Shown piece by piece: positions 32,835 to 44,799 of a stretch of DNA of 64,000 nt. The stretch is from Mesostigma viride (lineage: Eukaryota; Streptophyta; Mesostigmatophyceae; Mesostigmatales; Mesostigmataceae), in NCBI GenBank assembly GCA_009746045.1, contig RPFO01000406.1, forward strand, positions 69,501 through 133,500, given 5' to 3'. The number at the start of each line of letters is the position of its first letter. Positions within the stretch are counted from its first letter, which is position 1. A program made the translations under genes and the position numbers. Under the pieces are notes generated by a model. That model did no database searches. It saw nothing but the letters and a program-made list of their open reading frames with translations, and was not told where the DNA came from.

Positions 32835-34343
32835 TCACAGACCCCAACCCAATATGCAGACCGGGATGTCCGGATGAATCAGCGTGCGCCTGGACTTGCC
32901 CACATCCACCACGTTCTTGTTTGACCACGATAGCGGCCGCTGCGTACTGCTTACACACGGCAGGCCCCATTTCCTGCGCAACGCACACGCAAGCATCGTG
33001 GAGTAATGATGCGCGGATGTCACAGGGATGGGGCATGAGCGCCCCCCGGCTTTACCACCACCTGCAACGGCACCCACGCCAGCAAACTGTGGCCTTATCC
33101 CGGCCGTTTGTACTCCAGGGGGCCTTCCCATGACCCCTACCATCCCAGGTTTGCTGGCATACGCGAGGGTGCACTCCTGTTCCAGCAGCAACCGCACCGA
33201 GCGGTGGTCTGCATCCAGGGCAAGGTACAGGGCAAACACGCGCGGCACCCACTCGGTCATGGCCGCAGCCTCTATCGTAGACTGACTACCCAACCGGCTC
33301 CCTTGTGGCCCGCTTGGGCTGGTATCATCGGCCGTGCGAGCATGCACACCAGAAGGCTCAGGGCTGGCAAATATCCTGGTCAGGCTAGCGCGAAAGAAAT
33401 CCGAACAAGGTGCTGTAACAGCGGCCACCGCCTCTGTTTGCCTTTCTTGCCCTTCTTGGTGTGCCTCACCAGCCTGCCCTTCACTTGTATGGGCCTTGGA
33501 ATGGTACGTCACCGTGGGGGCCTCACACCAGGCATCCCCTTGGGGCTTGACTGAACTCACAGTCTCAGAGGGCTTGGCATCCTCAACATCCCAAGGAACG
33601 GTCGCGTCCTCGGTGACAGAGCTGCCGTGGTGAGGAGAGGCCGCACCTGAGGCAGTGTGTGTGGTTGAGGTCCCATCAGCTTGGCTAGAAGACACCTGCA
33701 CAGCGATCACAGACGATGTGCCTTCCCTCACGGCGGATTCCTCGGTCACTGCACTTGTCATGCTGCCAATGGCATGTGGCGGCGGGGGCTGCATCATAGT
33801 GGTGGGCATTGACTCTGCCCGTCCACCTACCATTGCACCGCTTGTCTGAGCAGGAGGTGGCAGTGCGGCCAAGGAGCAAGAGACGGTTTGGTCTCCATTC
33901 GTGTCTCCCTCATGCTGCCTCCCGCAACCGTTCATCACCTCATGCCGAGTGCCAGATGTGCCAGTCTCATGCTGCTCTGCATTAGTTAGGTGGCCACTGC
34001 CTGTAGACACACCCTTCACAAACGCACCCTGTGAACTCATCTCAGGCACCCCCCGCGAAGCTGGGCGTGTAGGTTTGGATGATGGATCAGCCATTGTGGA
34101 TGCAGTTTCTCCCCCCCTGCTGCTGCCATTCGGGCCAGCATGTGGCACACCCAGCTTGCCATCCGCTGCAATCCTGTGCGTGGCAGCCAGTGCGGGTACC
34201 TCCTTTGCCATGACCTCAGTTCCAGGTGTGCTGGTTCTCACAGAGGATGCTGCGGTGGCTGCCAGCAGGCACTCGCGGCGCGGCACCAGCACCACGCTCA
34301 CCACCAGGATGATGGAGTTGTCTGCGGCGCAGACGTGCGCCAC
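32835..34343 (-). CDS. DCAF15: DCAF15-like exon 7 (C-terminal)
   Basis: Acceptor GCTGCCCAG|GTGGCG is in phase 0. The exon encodes VAHVCAADNSIILVVSVVLV, a long Ser/Thr/Pro-rich insert, then VPRVFALYLALDADHRSVRL and the end RRTLIHPDIPVCILGWGL. The first and last parts correspond to the DCAF15 C-terminal domain. The stop is TGA at 32837-32835. Confidence 0.8.
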   Translation of the reverse strand: MAHVCAADNSIILVVSVVLVPRRECLLAATAASSVRTSTPGTEVMAKEVPALAATHRIAADGKLGVPHAGPNGSSRGGETASTMADPSSKPTRPASRGVPEMSSQGAFVKGVSTGSGHLTNAEQHETGTSGTRHEVMNGCGRQHEGDTNGDQTVSCSLAALPPPAQTSGAMVGGRAESMPTTMMQPPPPHAIGSMTSAVTEESAVREGTSSVIAVQVSSSQADGTSTTHTASGAASPHHGSSVTEDATVPWDVEDAKPSETVSSVKPQGDAWCEAPTVTYHSKAHTSEGQAGEAHQEGQERQTEAVAAVTAPCSDFFRASLTRIFASPEPSGVHARTADDTSPSGPQGSRLGSQSTIEAAAMTEWVPRVFALYLALDADHRSVRLLLEQECTLAYASKPGMVGVMGRPPGVQTAGIRPQFAGVGAVAGGGKAGGRSCPIPVTSAHHYSTMLACALRRKWGLPCVSSTQRPLSWSNKNVVDVGKSRRTLIHPDIPVCILGWGL

Positions 34344-37300
34344 CTGGGCAGCCAATTGAATGGTAGGATTGCAAGCACCCCAAGAAGAATTTCCACAGAC
34401 TAGTCAAGTGGAGTCATAACGATGACACGGACTAGAGGGTGGCCATGGCTATGGTAGTGGTGGTGGTGGTGGCGGAGGTGATGGCAGTGGTAGTTGCCAG
34501 CAAGCAAGGTGCCAATTATAATGGGAACAAACACCAACAGCAGCCAAGAAAGGAGCTATGTGGATACAACAGAGGCTAGTGCAGCTAACACATGAGCGTA
34601 CTGGCACAAACACGTGCATGGCAGCTGCGCCCTGACATCCATACACTACGCAAGCAACCCATATGCCTGGCTTACCTGCACATCATAGTCCACCAGCCGG
34701 TAGAGTCCGCCCACCATGTGCGGCGCACTGGCCGCCATGACAAACGGCTCCACATCAAACTTGCATCTGCAACTCATCCCCGCCACCAGCGGCCCATAGC
34801 CATGGGCGTTCGCTGGCATCCGCCCCATGTGCCTCCCATGGTAGCTGGGCCCATGCCCTTCACCCTGCCCACTGCCTCGCTCACCACCATTATCTTCCCA
34901 TAAACTGCCATGCTGGTCGCTGCTCAGCTGGCCACCATGCCTGTTCGTCCCACCACGCGTCACATCTCGCCAGCGCCCGTCTTCCCGAAGATAATCACTC
35001 CCAAAGGTGTCACATTCTGCGTGCCCATTCCATCCGCCACCATCGCGGGTGTTGTGCGCCCCACCTCCCCTCGCAGATGGGTACCCACCTCTGTCCTGGC
35101 CATCACCTCTGATGGCCCCCTCCTCCCCATCCAGCCTGCTCCCTGGTGCCGCTCGTTCAAAGGCCCTCGCACCATGACCGCGCTGGTTAAATTGCTGCGC
35201 TTGTTCTGCCGCCGACGGGGGTGCTGCATAGGCAGCTGCACTATCCGCATGAACCCTGTCACTGCTGTTGGGTTGGCTCGCAAGACCCCATCCGCTCTGT
35301 GCAGATTCCGTATTTGACCCAGACAGCCATGACATCTCCCTGGCATCTGCCACCTGTGCCAATGCCGTGTCCAACCGGTCATGCCCCATGCGTGCTCCGT
35401 AAGCATGAGGCAACATGGCCGCGTCCGCCATGGTGAAAGGATCCTCACGTACGACACTTCCAGAAGGCGCCACCAAGACAAGACGGTCCACCCCGCTGTC
35501 CTCGAGCCCATCCAGCGGGGATGTGGATGCCACGCAAACGCAGTCCCCCTCGTGGAGGCTCACACGCCGGTGAGCGGGGCCCTTGTCGGCGGGGCTGCGG
35601 CTATCCCGCCTGTGGGCTAGTTCACGGAAAGGGCGTTTCCGCGGCCCTGCTGGCAGCTGCGCGGATGACATGCCTGCATTGCTGATCTCATGGTGCAGTT
35701 CACCAGCCATTCCGTGGGATGAGCTGGCACCGAGCATGGCCTGCAGGCCAGCACCGTGCTCTCCTGATCCATTTGCGCTGTGAAAGCTGCCAGCAGGAGT
35801 AAAGCCTCCCTGGGTGGGGCCGCCATCCCAGTCGGCACAAGAGGGGGTCGCCCATGACCCCCGTGGGGCGTCTGCCTGGGTAAAGCTGGGAATAGGGATG
35901 GGAGCTGGGGGAGGATGGCCATGAAAACCCCTGCCCAACGTCCCGGTGACACTGGGTAATGGGTACAACCCGCCTCCCAGGCCGTCGGCAGTGTCATTCA
36001 CATGACAGTTTCCGTTACAAGCACATGCATGGATGTCTGGGCTCTGCGCGCGAATGCCAGAGGTGAACTCGAGTGCCAGCACCAGCACAGCACTGCTGGT
36101 GTTGACAACCAGCCGGTCGGGCGGCAGGAAGGCCAGCGCGGGCAGCGAGGGCGACTGGGGCGGCACGGTCAGGTAGCTGGCGTGGCCGCAGCGGATGGTC
36201 GGTGCTGCATGCATGGCCGATGCTGATGCCGTGTACGTGTTCCCAGTGTCGCTATTGGAAAGGGCACGCAAGCCGCCGGGGCCTGCATTGTCACCAGAGA
36301 AGTGAAGAGATGGGAAAACAAGGGCCAAGCAGAGCGGGATGATCTCCCACGGTCATAGGACAGGAGGCAGCGTTGCACTGGTCTCCAGATGTGACATTCC
36401 CAGGGGTTGCAAGTGCCACCGTTCGATGACATCCATACACGCCTACCAACCAGCGATGGCCATTTTGCAAAACTACATGGCCTTTGATCGCCGGCGAAAG
36501 CCGTCTGTAGGCTACGACCACCCTTGGATGGCCGCAAACGGGCAATTACCAAAAGCACTTACTACATAGAACTATGGAATTCGACCCCCCAGTGTGGGCA
36601 GTCGCATAACTAAAGCCTACAGTGTTGCCACATTCAGGAGTGGCGCAGTAGCCCCGAACAGCATTGCCTTGCAACACTCACCGCCGCAACCATCCCCCAG
36701 CCGCCACGTCATGTCACTCCCGCCATGCAGCACTGAGGGTGAGGGCAGCACGGTGACATAGTTCCGGACGGTGCCCGCGGATGAGCTGCCTGGTGTAGCA
36801 ATTCGATCAGGGGTGCCGATACCGCTGCCCGCCCCCGCGCTCCCCCCCACGTCTCCCTCGGTGGGTATCCCGTGCACGACCAGGAACCGCTGGTCGGGCG
36901 ACTCGTACAGCGTGATGAGCAGGTGGGAGCGTGACTCCTCCTGCGGCATGGGGGCCATGGGGGCATAGGGGGCATGGGGCATGAGGGCGTCAGGCATGGG
37001 GGTATCAGGCATGTGGTTCATGGGGGCATGGGGGGTTCGGCCGCCATGTGATGAGAGGGGCACAGAACAAGCAATGCGAGCAGGCGCGAGTGAGAGAGGG
37101 CTGATGAGTATGGGAAAGGATGTATACATATTTCAGGCGATTCTTTGTATATATAAATTTCAGGAAAATCTTTGTGTACTTCTAATAATAATATATTAAC
37201 TTCTAATAATATAATTGATCAATCGATCAGTTGGTCACTGAGTTAATGGATTCTCCACCAGATCGTCACTATAAGAATTGGTAAATGACTAGTGAACTAG

Positions 37301-40300
37301 TGATCAATACCCCATGTTGTGTGTTACAATCGTCTGGGCCCGTAGCAACATGCCGATGGGCCACCTGGCCACCTGAGTACCCGCACACAAGTGTCTGCAT
37401 GGGAAACTAGCACGTCCTGCCACATTATGGTTGTAACAAGGTGGTGCCGAGAAAAAAGGAAACAGCAGGACACACATCCCGGTGGTTGGTGCCATTCTAA
37501 CCGTCAAAAACACGCTAATGAAGTGGGAAATGATTTTGAAATTGGGGGCTTCTTACTCTCAGATGCAGCTCAGGATCTTCTTCGTCGCTGTCACCCTCAG
37601 GATCCAAATCAACCTGAAGGCACAGAGCATAGACCAGGCAGGTAGTCACAAGCCCGAGGCAAGGATGCAGATATGGCATGCAGGTCAAAGGTTATACCAA
37701 AGACCTGGACAGGTATGATCTGAGGATCTGGGACATGTAAACAACTGCATGGCATGAGCTTAGTGACATTAACAAGATACTCTAGCCAAAGGTGTAACGA
37801 CATATGCCGTGCAGAGGCAATGCCGTGTAGTGACATTGGAAGGGGATTATTGCTTTCTGTGTGCGTGGTGCCGCGCAGTGACACACTTGCTTATCACACA
37901 CGGCCAAACAATTAAAGCAGAAAACCGTCCATCAGGCAAGCGCACAAACAAACACCAGCCTAACGTGATACTCGTTGTTTCTGGACATGCCTTCAAGATT
38001 TACACTTGCTTGCCAATGCTGCCACTGAGTTATCTGAGATGGAACAAAAAGCAGGCGCCCTCTGCAACTAGACAGGAAATCCAAAGCAGTGCTTGAGTGA
38101 CCCACGCAAGCACCTGGGTATTTCAGGCAGGCAGAATAAGGGGGCTATCAGCCTGCATCCTGGGGTTAATCATCCTGCCACAGTATCATGGAAAGCAGAT
38201 ACGGCTGTAGCGAACAAACAGCGTATTTTAAATTGTTGTTTTACCTTTTAAAAGTACATTAATTTGAAACTCTGCATCTCCCTCTCGCTGCAGCATGCAT
38301 GCCTCTGCGTGCGTCAACAGCATTGCAGTAAGCTTGTGCCATGCAGATGCCCGACGAGTTCCAGTTATAAATCGTAAAGTAAAGAAGACATTACCTGCCA
38401 CCCGCCACTGGCCCGGAACAGGGGCGCCCAGGCAAACAGGCGCAGCGGTTCATGGATGGTGAAGCGCCACACCTGCGCTCCCAAAGCCCAAGCCCACGCA
38501 CAAACAAGGCGAAAAAGATTCTGATGCCATGATACAGACGAAGAAGAATTTAATGCTGGACACTGGCAAATGGGACATCAAGCAAGGCAACGACAGGGCG
38601 CGATACACACGTGGCTTTATCCAACCACGGTGGATGGGAGACACCATGTGTGCAAAACCAGACCTTGAAAACAAGAAGCAGGAGTGGGAGACATCCAATC
38701 CTCTCATGACATTGTCTCTCAAAATGACGCGGCGGGAGAAACATGCTGAATCTAATCCACTTGTTAATCGTGGGACTTCACCAGTAGGACATCAGTCAGC
38801 AGCACTAGGCCATAAACATGGCGCACTGTATCCCCCTCTGTGTCCTGTCTCCACGCACCCCCGCTACACATTTTGTCACCCCTGCGCTTCACAATGCTGG
38901 TAATGTCGAGCATGTGGGGCTGTGTCCTTACACAGACGTTTCCTCCCTGGCTGTTCCATGGCTGATTCATGGCTTGCCTGTGGCTGTTCACCTACCGGGC
39001 TTCATGCGTCCGATGCTGCGCAGATCCCAACCGCAGCGTCTCCACCACCCTAAATGGCATCGTGATTTCTCCTAAAAGTGCGGCCTGGCTGTCCTCCTGC
39101 TGAAGCAACTTAACGGATTCCCATGTGTCATGTGTTCCTAAAGTGTAGATGGCCACATTGACGTGGCATTAGCTACCCCTCCCCACCCAAACGCCCCTGC
39201 AAAATCCCCTTTCGCTAGGCAGCATGGTCATTACCTGCAGGTGGTAACGGGCTCGTGAGGGCCCCTCCGCACCCGGTGCTGAGCTTGCAAATGCGCCATC
39301 TGCAGAATAAGAGACTGGCAAAATCGGTCATGGGTTCACAAGAACAAGGCGGGCAACTTTCAGATAACAGGAGCAGGCAAGATCATCTAGAACATAAAAG
39401 GTGTAGACTGCAATTCCCATTGGTTCTCACTTCATTTTGGGTTTCCCTTTGAAATGATTTCAAAGCAAACAATTTCTCACCACGCAGACTAACTTTGCGA
39501 CCTGGCGACCATGTAGTTTTCTAGAAGTGTGAGCTTGAGGATGGTCAGGATAGGGTTAGAAAGGGGATGAAATGAGGACGGCAGGGGCACGAAGGTCAGG
39601 CATCTCCTTTCTATCACTGTAGGCTAAGTGTGGCACATTGCAGAATAAGGGACCAATTCAGCTCGCAAGCCTGACATCTGCAATTCCCGGTAAACATCGA
39701 CAACAACCAATCGACGACTGCAAAACACCTCCAATGCTACCTGAGGGCTTAGCCAGTGCAAGGTGTTGGTAGCGAAAGATTGGGCAGTGTTGACCGTCAA
39801 ATATGGGCGTCCGCCCATTATCAAGCGTAGCCTGAATGCCTCTCAAGGTGGTTGATACTCAGGGTGGTTGACACTCAGGGTGGCTGAGATACTAGCAGGA
39901 GTCATAAGGGTTATCTAGTAGTTCAAGGGTTCACCTTTCCATTGTTTAATGGCCATACCAATCTATATCAATGTGCAAACCAGGCATTCCATATTCTAAA
40001 GTAAGTTTAAGAAAAGTAAGTTTCCGAACCCTAAAAATCAAATACCGTCTTTCGCTTCACAATCAGCCTCATATCTGATACCGCATCTACTGCATCTACT
40101 AAATTGATGGAGAAACTCATCAAAGCTGTGAATACGCAACAGTGCCAATTAGCACTAGGATGCCATGCGTAGGCAAGCAAGACACATAGCAGCTTCAACT
40201 TCCACATTACTTAAGAAATCTCCACTGCGGGTGAAGCCAAGCAGGACGCATTGAAGAAGCTGACGCGATTCGTCCACCAAAGTGGCCACGGGAATTCGAA

Positions 40301-40406
40301 GTCGCGGCGGAACCTGATGGAAGAACCGAGAACTTTGTCTACCACTTTCTTCCCTTTTCAGCAGTTTCCGGAAGACGTTCTCGTTAATGCCTCGCTTGGA
40401 GACCAT
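32835..40406 (-). CDS. DCAF15: DCAF15-like CUL4-DDB1 ubiquitin ligase substrate receptor, seven exons
   Basis: Exons are 40406-40211, 39299-39235, 38472-38395, 37613-37557, 36940-36682, 36282-34676 and 34343-32835. All phases agree and give about 1256 residues from ATG 40406 to TGA 32835. From memory it follows human DCAF15 in order: FFHQVPPRLRIPVATLVDES ([20 protein letters not shown]), LLGFTRSGDFL (FLGFSKCGRYVL), YHLQVWRFTIHEPLRLF ([18 protein letters not shown]), YLTVPPQSPSLPALAFLPPD then RLVVNTSSAVLVLALEF, KFDVEPFVMAASAPH (LDFEYVINEVIRHD), LVDYDVQVAHVCAADNSIIL ([20 protein letters not shown]), and a short hydrophobic C-terminus. DCAF15 recruits substrates to CRL4; the human protein is the indisulam target. 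It is twice the human length (600 residues) because of Gly/Ser/His-rich and Ser/Thr-rich inserts in exons 6 and 7. It is divergent from the TMEM70-like gene. Confidence 0.8.
34676..36282 (-). CDS. DCAF15: DCAF15-like exon 6
   Basis: Acceptor ACAATGCAG|GCCCCG and donor GTGCAG|GTAAGC bound the exon. Conserved blocks at both ends (CGHASYLTVPPQSPSLPALA and CKFDVEPFVMAASAPH) flank about 430 residues of low-complexity sequence. Human DCAF15 also has a disordered, but shorter, segment here. Confidence 0.82.
36682..36940 (-). CDS. DCAF15: DCAF15-like exon 5
   Basis: Acceptor TGCCGCAG|GAGGAG and donor GGCG|GTGAGT bound the exon. It encodes SRSHLLITLYESPDQRFLVV, equivalent to [20 protein letters not shown] in human DCAF15, then a Gly-rich loop and RNYVTVLPSP. 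Confidence 0.8.
37557..37613 (-). CDS. DCAF15: DCAF15-like exon 4 (19 codons, acidic)
   Basis: Acceptor GCCTTCAG|GTTGAT and donor CTGAGA|GTAAGA bound 57 bases in phase 0. They encode VDLDPEGDSDEEDPELHLR, at the position of RLFQDEEIYSD in the human protein. Confidence 0.7.
38395..38472 (-). CDS. DCAF15: DCAF15-like exon 3 (26 codons)
   Basis: Acceptor GCGCAG|GTGTGG and donor TGGCAG|GTAATG bound 78 bases in phase 0. They encode VWRFTIHEPLRLFAWAPLF, matching [20 protein letters not shown] of human DCAF15. Confidence 0.78.
39235..39299 (-). CDS. DCAF15: DCAF15-like exon 2
   Basis: Acceptor TTCTGCAG|ATGGCG and donor CTGCAG|GTAATG bound 65 bases. They complete a split codon and encode GAFASSAPGAEGPSRARYHL-Q, matching the human stretch SYTSSSGDDDFSFYIYHL. 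Phases join exon 1 (phase 1) to exon 3 (phase 0). Confidence 0.75.
40211..40406 (-). CDS. DCAF15: DCAF15-like exon 1 with start codon
   Basis: ATG at 40406 opens 65 codons ending at donor TTCTTAA|GTAATG. SSRFFHQVPPRLRIPVATLV plus DESRQLLQCVLLGFTRSGDF is the best-conserved block with DCAF15. A basic, helical N-terminus (RKLLKREESGRQ) precedes it, as in human (LKQLERVKISGQ). Confidence 0.85.
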
Positions 40407-41548
40407 ATTTGCTGAAAGGAGAATATGTGAATGCTCAATTCACACCATGGCCTTACATGCCATGCCAGAGCAGGGCATGCACCAAAGAAATGTATTGCAC
40501 CACTCGTCGTCTGAACGGCCACGGAGCTTGAATGTGCTCGCACCAGCGGAGGCAAGCCCAAATTTCCCAAGAAAATTCATCGCGGCGCGGGTCGACAAGC
40601 AGCTAACCGAGTCTGTTTGATAATATTGTTTTCTGTAAGGCGGAGGACCTCATGCGAACTGCGGTGATTTGGCACATGCCTGCCACCGCATGCATTCTAT
40701 TTATTGGCCATTCAAAACATCAGATTGTAGCAGATACTCAGTCGATAAACTCAATTGTTTGAGAATTGCCGCGATTCACTGCAAAAATGTTCACGGCATA
40801 AGTACTGGAGCATAAAATGGGCCTTGACCGCTATGGAGTCCATGTGCGCTGGCTGTGACGCTGTGACGGGCAGCTTGTCTAAAAGCCAAGGCAACCTAAG
40901 GCAACAACCTGAACACAAGTCGACACTAGTTAAAAAGTGGCGACTGGCGAGTGGCGAGTGGCGAGCCTGTCTATCACAGGCAATGTCACAAATTGGCGCC
41001 TGAGTTAAGTTGGCGGGAATTTGAAGCCACTACTGTACTACGGCTCGACGGAGAACCTCGTGTCAGCCGCTGGCAGCCAGTATGGTGGGTCGCAGCCATG
41101 TTGCAGTAATAACTAATAAGCTCGTGATTCTACAGTAGCGCTCTAGCAGATAGAGAGCGATGGTCGACACTCGACAGCCATATGACTTGCGAGGGTCGCA
41201 GAAAGCTACGCAGTAGAAGAGAAAACCAGCTGTAGAAGAGAAACCAGCCATTGCAGCGCAGCTTGCTGCGTTTATGTGCGTCAAGCAGACAATAATTTCT
41301 TCATTTAATAAAAAATGCATGCATGAGACTGCTAATTGCTTCCACGATGGCGCTATCTCGGGGGCTATCTACGCTTATTTCCTCGTGGCAGCGCGTGTCA
41401 TCGTCGGAACTCGCATTTAATGGTACTTTATTGAATGGGAAAAGCATTTAACCATGATTCTTACGGGGTGATTGATAATTCCAGTTTTGCGGTGTCGACT
41501 TAGGTTGCATTGCTTTAGCTTCGCGTATTCAGTGTTTATTGCTATACC
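40407..41548. other. shared upstream region of DCAF15-like and TMEM70-like genes
   Basis: This is intergenic sequence of about 1.1 kb between divergent genes and probably contains both promoters. Short tandem GGCGAGT repeats occur at 40938-40965. The 17-mer CAGTAATAACTAATAAG at 41104-41120 also occurs at 196-212. Confidence 0.45.
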
Positions 41549-41698
41549 ATGCGTTCTGCAGCCCTAGTGCCACCCCGAAGGCAACGGCGCGCACAGCCGT
41601 GAAGTGTTATTTTACCACTACTCGACAACCGACTTGACCTACTGGGTCTCCTCTGTTTTCATCCTCATCCTATGTGGGCAATTTTAAAAATGTTGCAG

Positions 41699-43815
41699 TT
41701 CGCGGCGTATCAAGGGCAAATGGGGCGGCGTACAGTCGTTTCTCTTTTACAGGGCGCCCGTTCTCTACGAAGGAAGAAAGCGAGGCTGCCTCTCAATCCA
41801 ACGCTGGAGCCGATACCCCGTTGTTGATATATGAAGCGGGGCCCATCGCTGGCACTGTTCGAAGGGTCAAAGCTGTTTCTCTTACGAGTTGCATATTGTC
41901 TATCGCCGCCGCGCCAGCGACGGCAATGTACGGCACCATGGACGTCGGAGCCGGGTCCAAGCTCCTCGTGGCAGGCAGCATGGTGCGTGCTGGATCCTAA
42001 TTATATTCCGCCTGTGTGTCTCTGGCTTGTTTGGAATGGAAAAAGCCCGGGAATACATAAAGTGCATTTTCATGATTAAGGCCAGCAAGAAATGACACCA
42101 TGTATCAGTATCCTATCCATCCAGGTCCAATTATATTGTGCGTTTGGGCCCAGACAGAATTAATCATTATTGGTACTTGTTCCTTTTCCTACACTGCCGA
42201 CACCGACTTGGCACGGCATCAGGAATTTGCTATTAGCACATCGCCTCGCCGGCTGGATGGGATACTTGGTTATGGTACTTGGTGATGTCAACCATCCTCG
42301 TGATTTCAAGCGTGTTCTGGCTGTCTCATTGATTCTGCCTTTCATTCCATGCAATGCAGACATAGCCCGCCCAGGGTGGTTGTCTGTGGTCAGTTTTGAC
42401 CAGCCTGGCTCATCCCTTGTTGCTTGCAGGTTCAGAAATGATGGGTATTCGGCCCTCTTTGTTTGTGCAGTGGTCTCTGCCCCACTGTTGTTTCCATTTG
42501 TATCATTAGTTGGCGCGGTGACACCAGTTGGCATCCAGAATGTCCATGTGGAAGATCTTGATGTGGCATCTAAGCTCATGGCACCAGTTCCAGAAACAGG
42601 TCTATTTCTACCAGATATCTTTCCCAGTGGGTCGCCGATCTCTCTCCATTATATACGCCCAGTAAGACAGGCTATTTGCCGTGTTGCCAGCACATGGACA
42701 TTCAACAGCATTATGTTTGTTTAAATCATGCAACATGCTTTCTGCATACACGCTCACAGTGGTGTAACACAGCCAAGCATATCGGTAATTATTTTCTGAT
42801 GTATAGCCATGAAAATATATGTGCCCACTACGTAGTACTTTTATGCATGGTTTTCCAGCTGTCCCTCTGAATATGTTATCTAACCTGGCGTGAAAATGGT
42901 GTTGTGCGGTTGAATCCCGGGCTTGTGTCATGATTTGTGGCGGATGACAGGTGTTTTTCGGGGTGGGCACGACCGCTGCCCTTCACTACATCTCCAAGCC
43001 CTACATCCGGAAAATGTGGCTCCACCCACAGACCAGCTCCCTCGAGGTAACGCAGGAGCTGAACTGGAGTATATCTTTCCTGTGTAATATGATTCTTTGT
43101 TCCCGTCCTTTTTATGGATGGCTCAGTTTGCAAAGTTCCCCACAGCAGGGTTATTCCATCAAGTGCCGGTGTTGCTGCCATGACCCACTTAATGCACAGG
43201 TGATGTTGTTTTCATGGAGCTTGTTTTCGCTGACAACACATCATAACGCAGAATACGGCCTTGGCATTTAATCCCAGGGGAGTCAATAGGGTTTCATCAT
43301 GGACTTTTATGTCCTCAAATATGTCCTCAAGTCCAGCATATCTGTTCACATTTGCCCCAGCGGGCAGGCGGCCGGCGTCGATGAAACAACCAGCGCAAAC
43401 CAATATGTTTGGCTCCCATTAGTGTCAGCCTTTTTCATGCATTCCCATTGGCTAGGCCAGTACGTACACTTCCCTAATTTGCAACAACCATGGAGTTTTA
43501 AGCCCAAAGCAGCGCAGGTGCTTACATTGTCAATTCATGGCTAATGTTATGGCCCCCTTTACTTCATGTGTGTTGCCTTGTGTGCAGGTGGAGGTTTTGT
43601 CTATCTTTGGCCTCACACAAAGGCGCCAGTTCTTGTTGGACGATGTCGTTCCCCTGCGGCGGCCCCGATTGGCAGCAAGTTTTGAGGCCAAAGGCCAGCC
43701 TTATTACGTGGATGAGCTGCTGATGGATGATGATATTCTCGCAATCTTATTTCCATGGAAGCATTCACGCGGACAGCCGCCTGAGAAAACGGAGGATACG
43801 GAAAGTAATCGCTAG
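41699..43815 (+). CDS. TMEM70: TMEM70-like mitochondrial ATP-synthase assembly factor, three visible exons
   Basis: Exons are 41699-41982, 42951-43046 and 43588-43815; phases are 0 at both junctions and the stop is TAG 43813. The protein reads PLLIYEAGPIAGTVRRVKAV, a membrane segment (SLTSCILSIAAAPATAMYG), a second one split by the intron (LLVAGSMVFFGVGTTAALHY), then ISKPYIRKMWLHPQTSSLE and a soluble tail with DELLMDDDILAILF. Human TMEM70 has the same layout: IYTG start, two-helix hairpin, LLHFITKGYVIRLYHE and a matrix tail. The family sits in the inner mitochondrial membrane and helps incorporate subunit c into complex V (and aids complex I). The 5' exon with the targeting peptide is not settled: the frame is open back to 41638, and an Arg/Ala-rich ATG exon at 41549 is possible but its phase does not fit the acceptor used here. 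Confidence 0.78.
41983..42950 (+). other. intron 1-2 of the TMEM70-like gene
   Basis: The donor ATG|GTGCGT and acceptor GATGACAG|GTG are in matching phase. The 184-codon open stretch inside (42170-42724) has no recognised similarity and interrupts the conserved membrane segment, so I treat it as intron. Confidence 0.65.
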
Positions 43816-44366
43816 GTTTTTACTTGCTCCCCGTATCTGTTTTATATTTGTACATTGATTACGTGTACATCGCATGCCTTCCTATACAATCAATTAGTGA
43901 TGGCTGATATATGTGGCTAATCTGAGTTTTCATCATGTGGCGCCGCAGGCTTGTTGAGCCAGCCTGCCCGTGAAATGCGGTTTGCACGTACGCAGATGGT
44001 TAATGTACCATCACGTGATTGAGCTCCTAGCACATCCATCGATGGAGCAGAGATAACCAACATTATGTTTGTATGTACAACACGTATGCGTGGCACATGC
44101 CAACATCTGTAAATGTGATGTCTCCATCCATGCAGGTCTTCCTACAGATAGCCATGCGGCTTCCGTGATTTGCACTCCTCTCCTTCAATTTATACAACTG
44201 CTTTAGTCCTTAAACAGGACATCGGACCGCCATCGTCCAGGAAGAGTTGTCTATATTTAGTTACCTAAACAATGTGGTACGTCGGTTTGTGTTAATGCAG
44301 AGACCGTGGAAGTCATGCATCGCTGTCTGTAGGCCGGAATACAACTTACCACCACACAAGCATTAA
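43816..44366. other. 3' flank of the TMEM70-like gene, no gene recognised
   Basis: The region is mixed-composition sequence leading into the retroposon nest. Nothing assignable was found. Confidence 0.45.
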
Positions 44367-44560
44367 TCAATTAATTAATTAAGCATGTGCTCCCGTTTGG
44401 GAGTCACATGCAGAGCACCGAAGTGCGCTTAATCCCTGAGTGTGCACAGCGGGCAGGGGGGCACAGACCCCCCCCCCTCCCTCGATCACGCCACAGTGAG
44501 GCATGCCACAGGGTGCTCAATCGGACCCATCTAACTAAACAATCCGGGGCGTCCCTTGTG
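44367..44560 (-). mobile_element. retroposon 3' end, family C
   Basis: A TTAA-repeat tail is followed by GTGCTCCCGTTTGGGAGTCA (hairpin stem CTCCC/GGGAG). It then matches, in reverse, about 150 bases of 50200-50545, including GGTGCTCAATCGGACCC. It is a 5'-truncated copy of a short element whose coding part is not seen here. Confidence 0.65.
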
Positions 44561-44598
44561 GGTGCAATATGTCCCGTGTGAGCAGTGAATTGCTATAT

Positions 44599-44705
44599 CA
44601 AGGACACAACCAGCGCAGGCCAGAAATCGGGAGAATCCGGACCATTGTAGCTCGAGCCTGCCGTAAACTTGTCCGCGGTTGAGTCGTTCAGGATATGATG
44701 AATAT
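44599..44705. mobile_element. tail-less retroposon copy 1 (107 bp)
   Basis: It starts with CAAGGACACAACCAGCGCAG and is flanked by the 12-bp duplication GAATTGCTATAT (44587-44598 and 44706-44717). The interior contains GTAGCTCGAGCCTGCCG and GAGTCGTTCAGG, as in the other copies. Confidence 0.85.
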
Positions 44706-44799
44706 GAATTGCTATATATTAATAATTATAATTACTTACATCAGAGTGAAGGCACCCAATTAAACTTAAACAAAGCCAACGCTAACAAGAGATATCACG

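Noticed and set aside
38764-39075. Protein-like minus-strand stretches (LDITSIVKRRGDKMCSGGAW and EITMPFRVVETLRLGSAQHR)
   Set aside because: They lie between DCAF15-like exons 2 and 3, which join directly in phase and match the family without them. They may be alternative exons, but nothing supports that.
42170-42724. 184-codon open frame within the TMEM70-like gene
   Set aside because: It interrupts a conserved membrane helix whose two halves join in phase across the intron 41983-42950. No motif was recognised.
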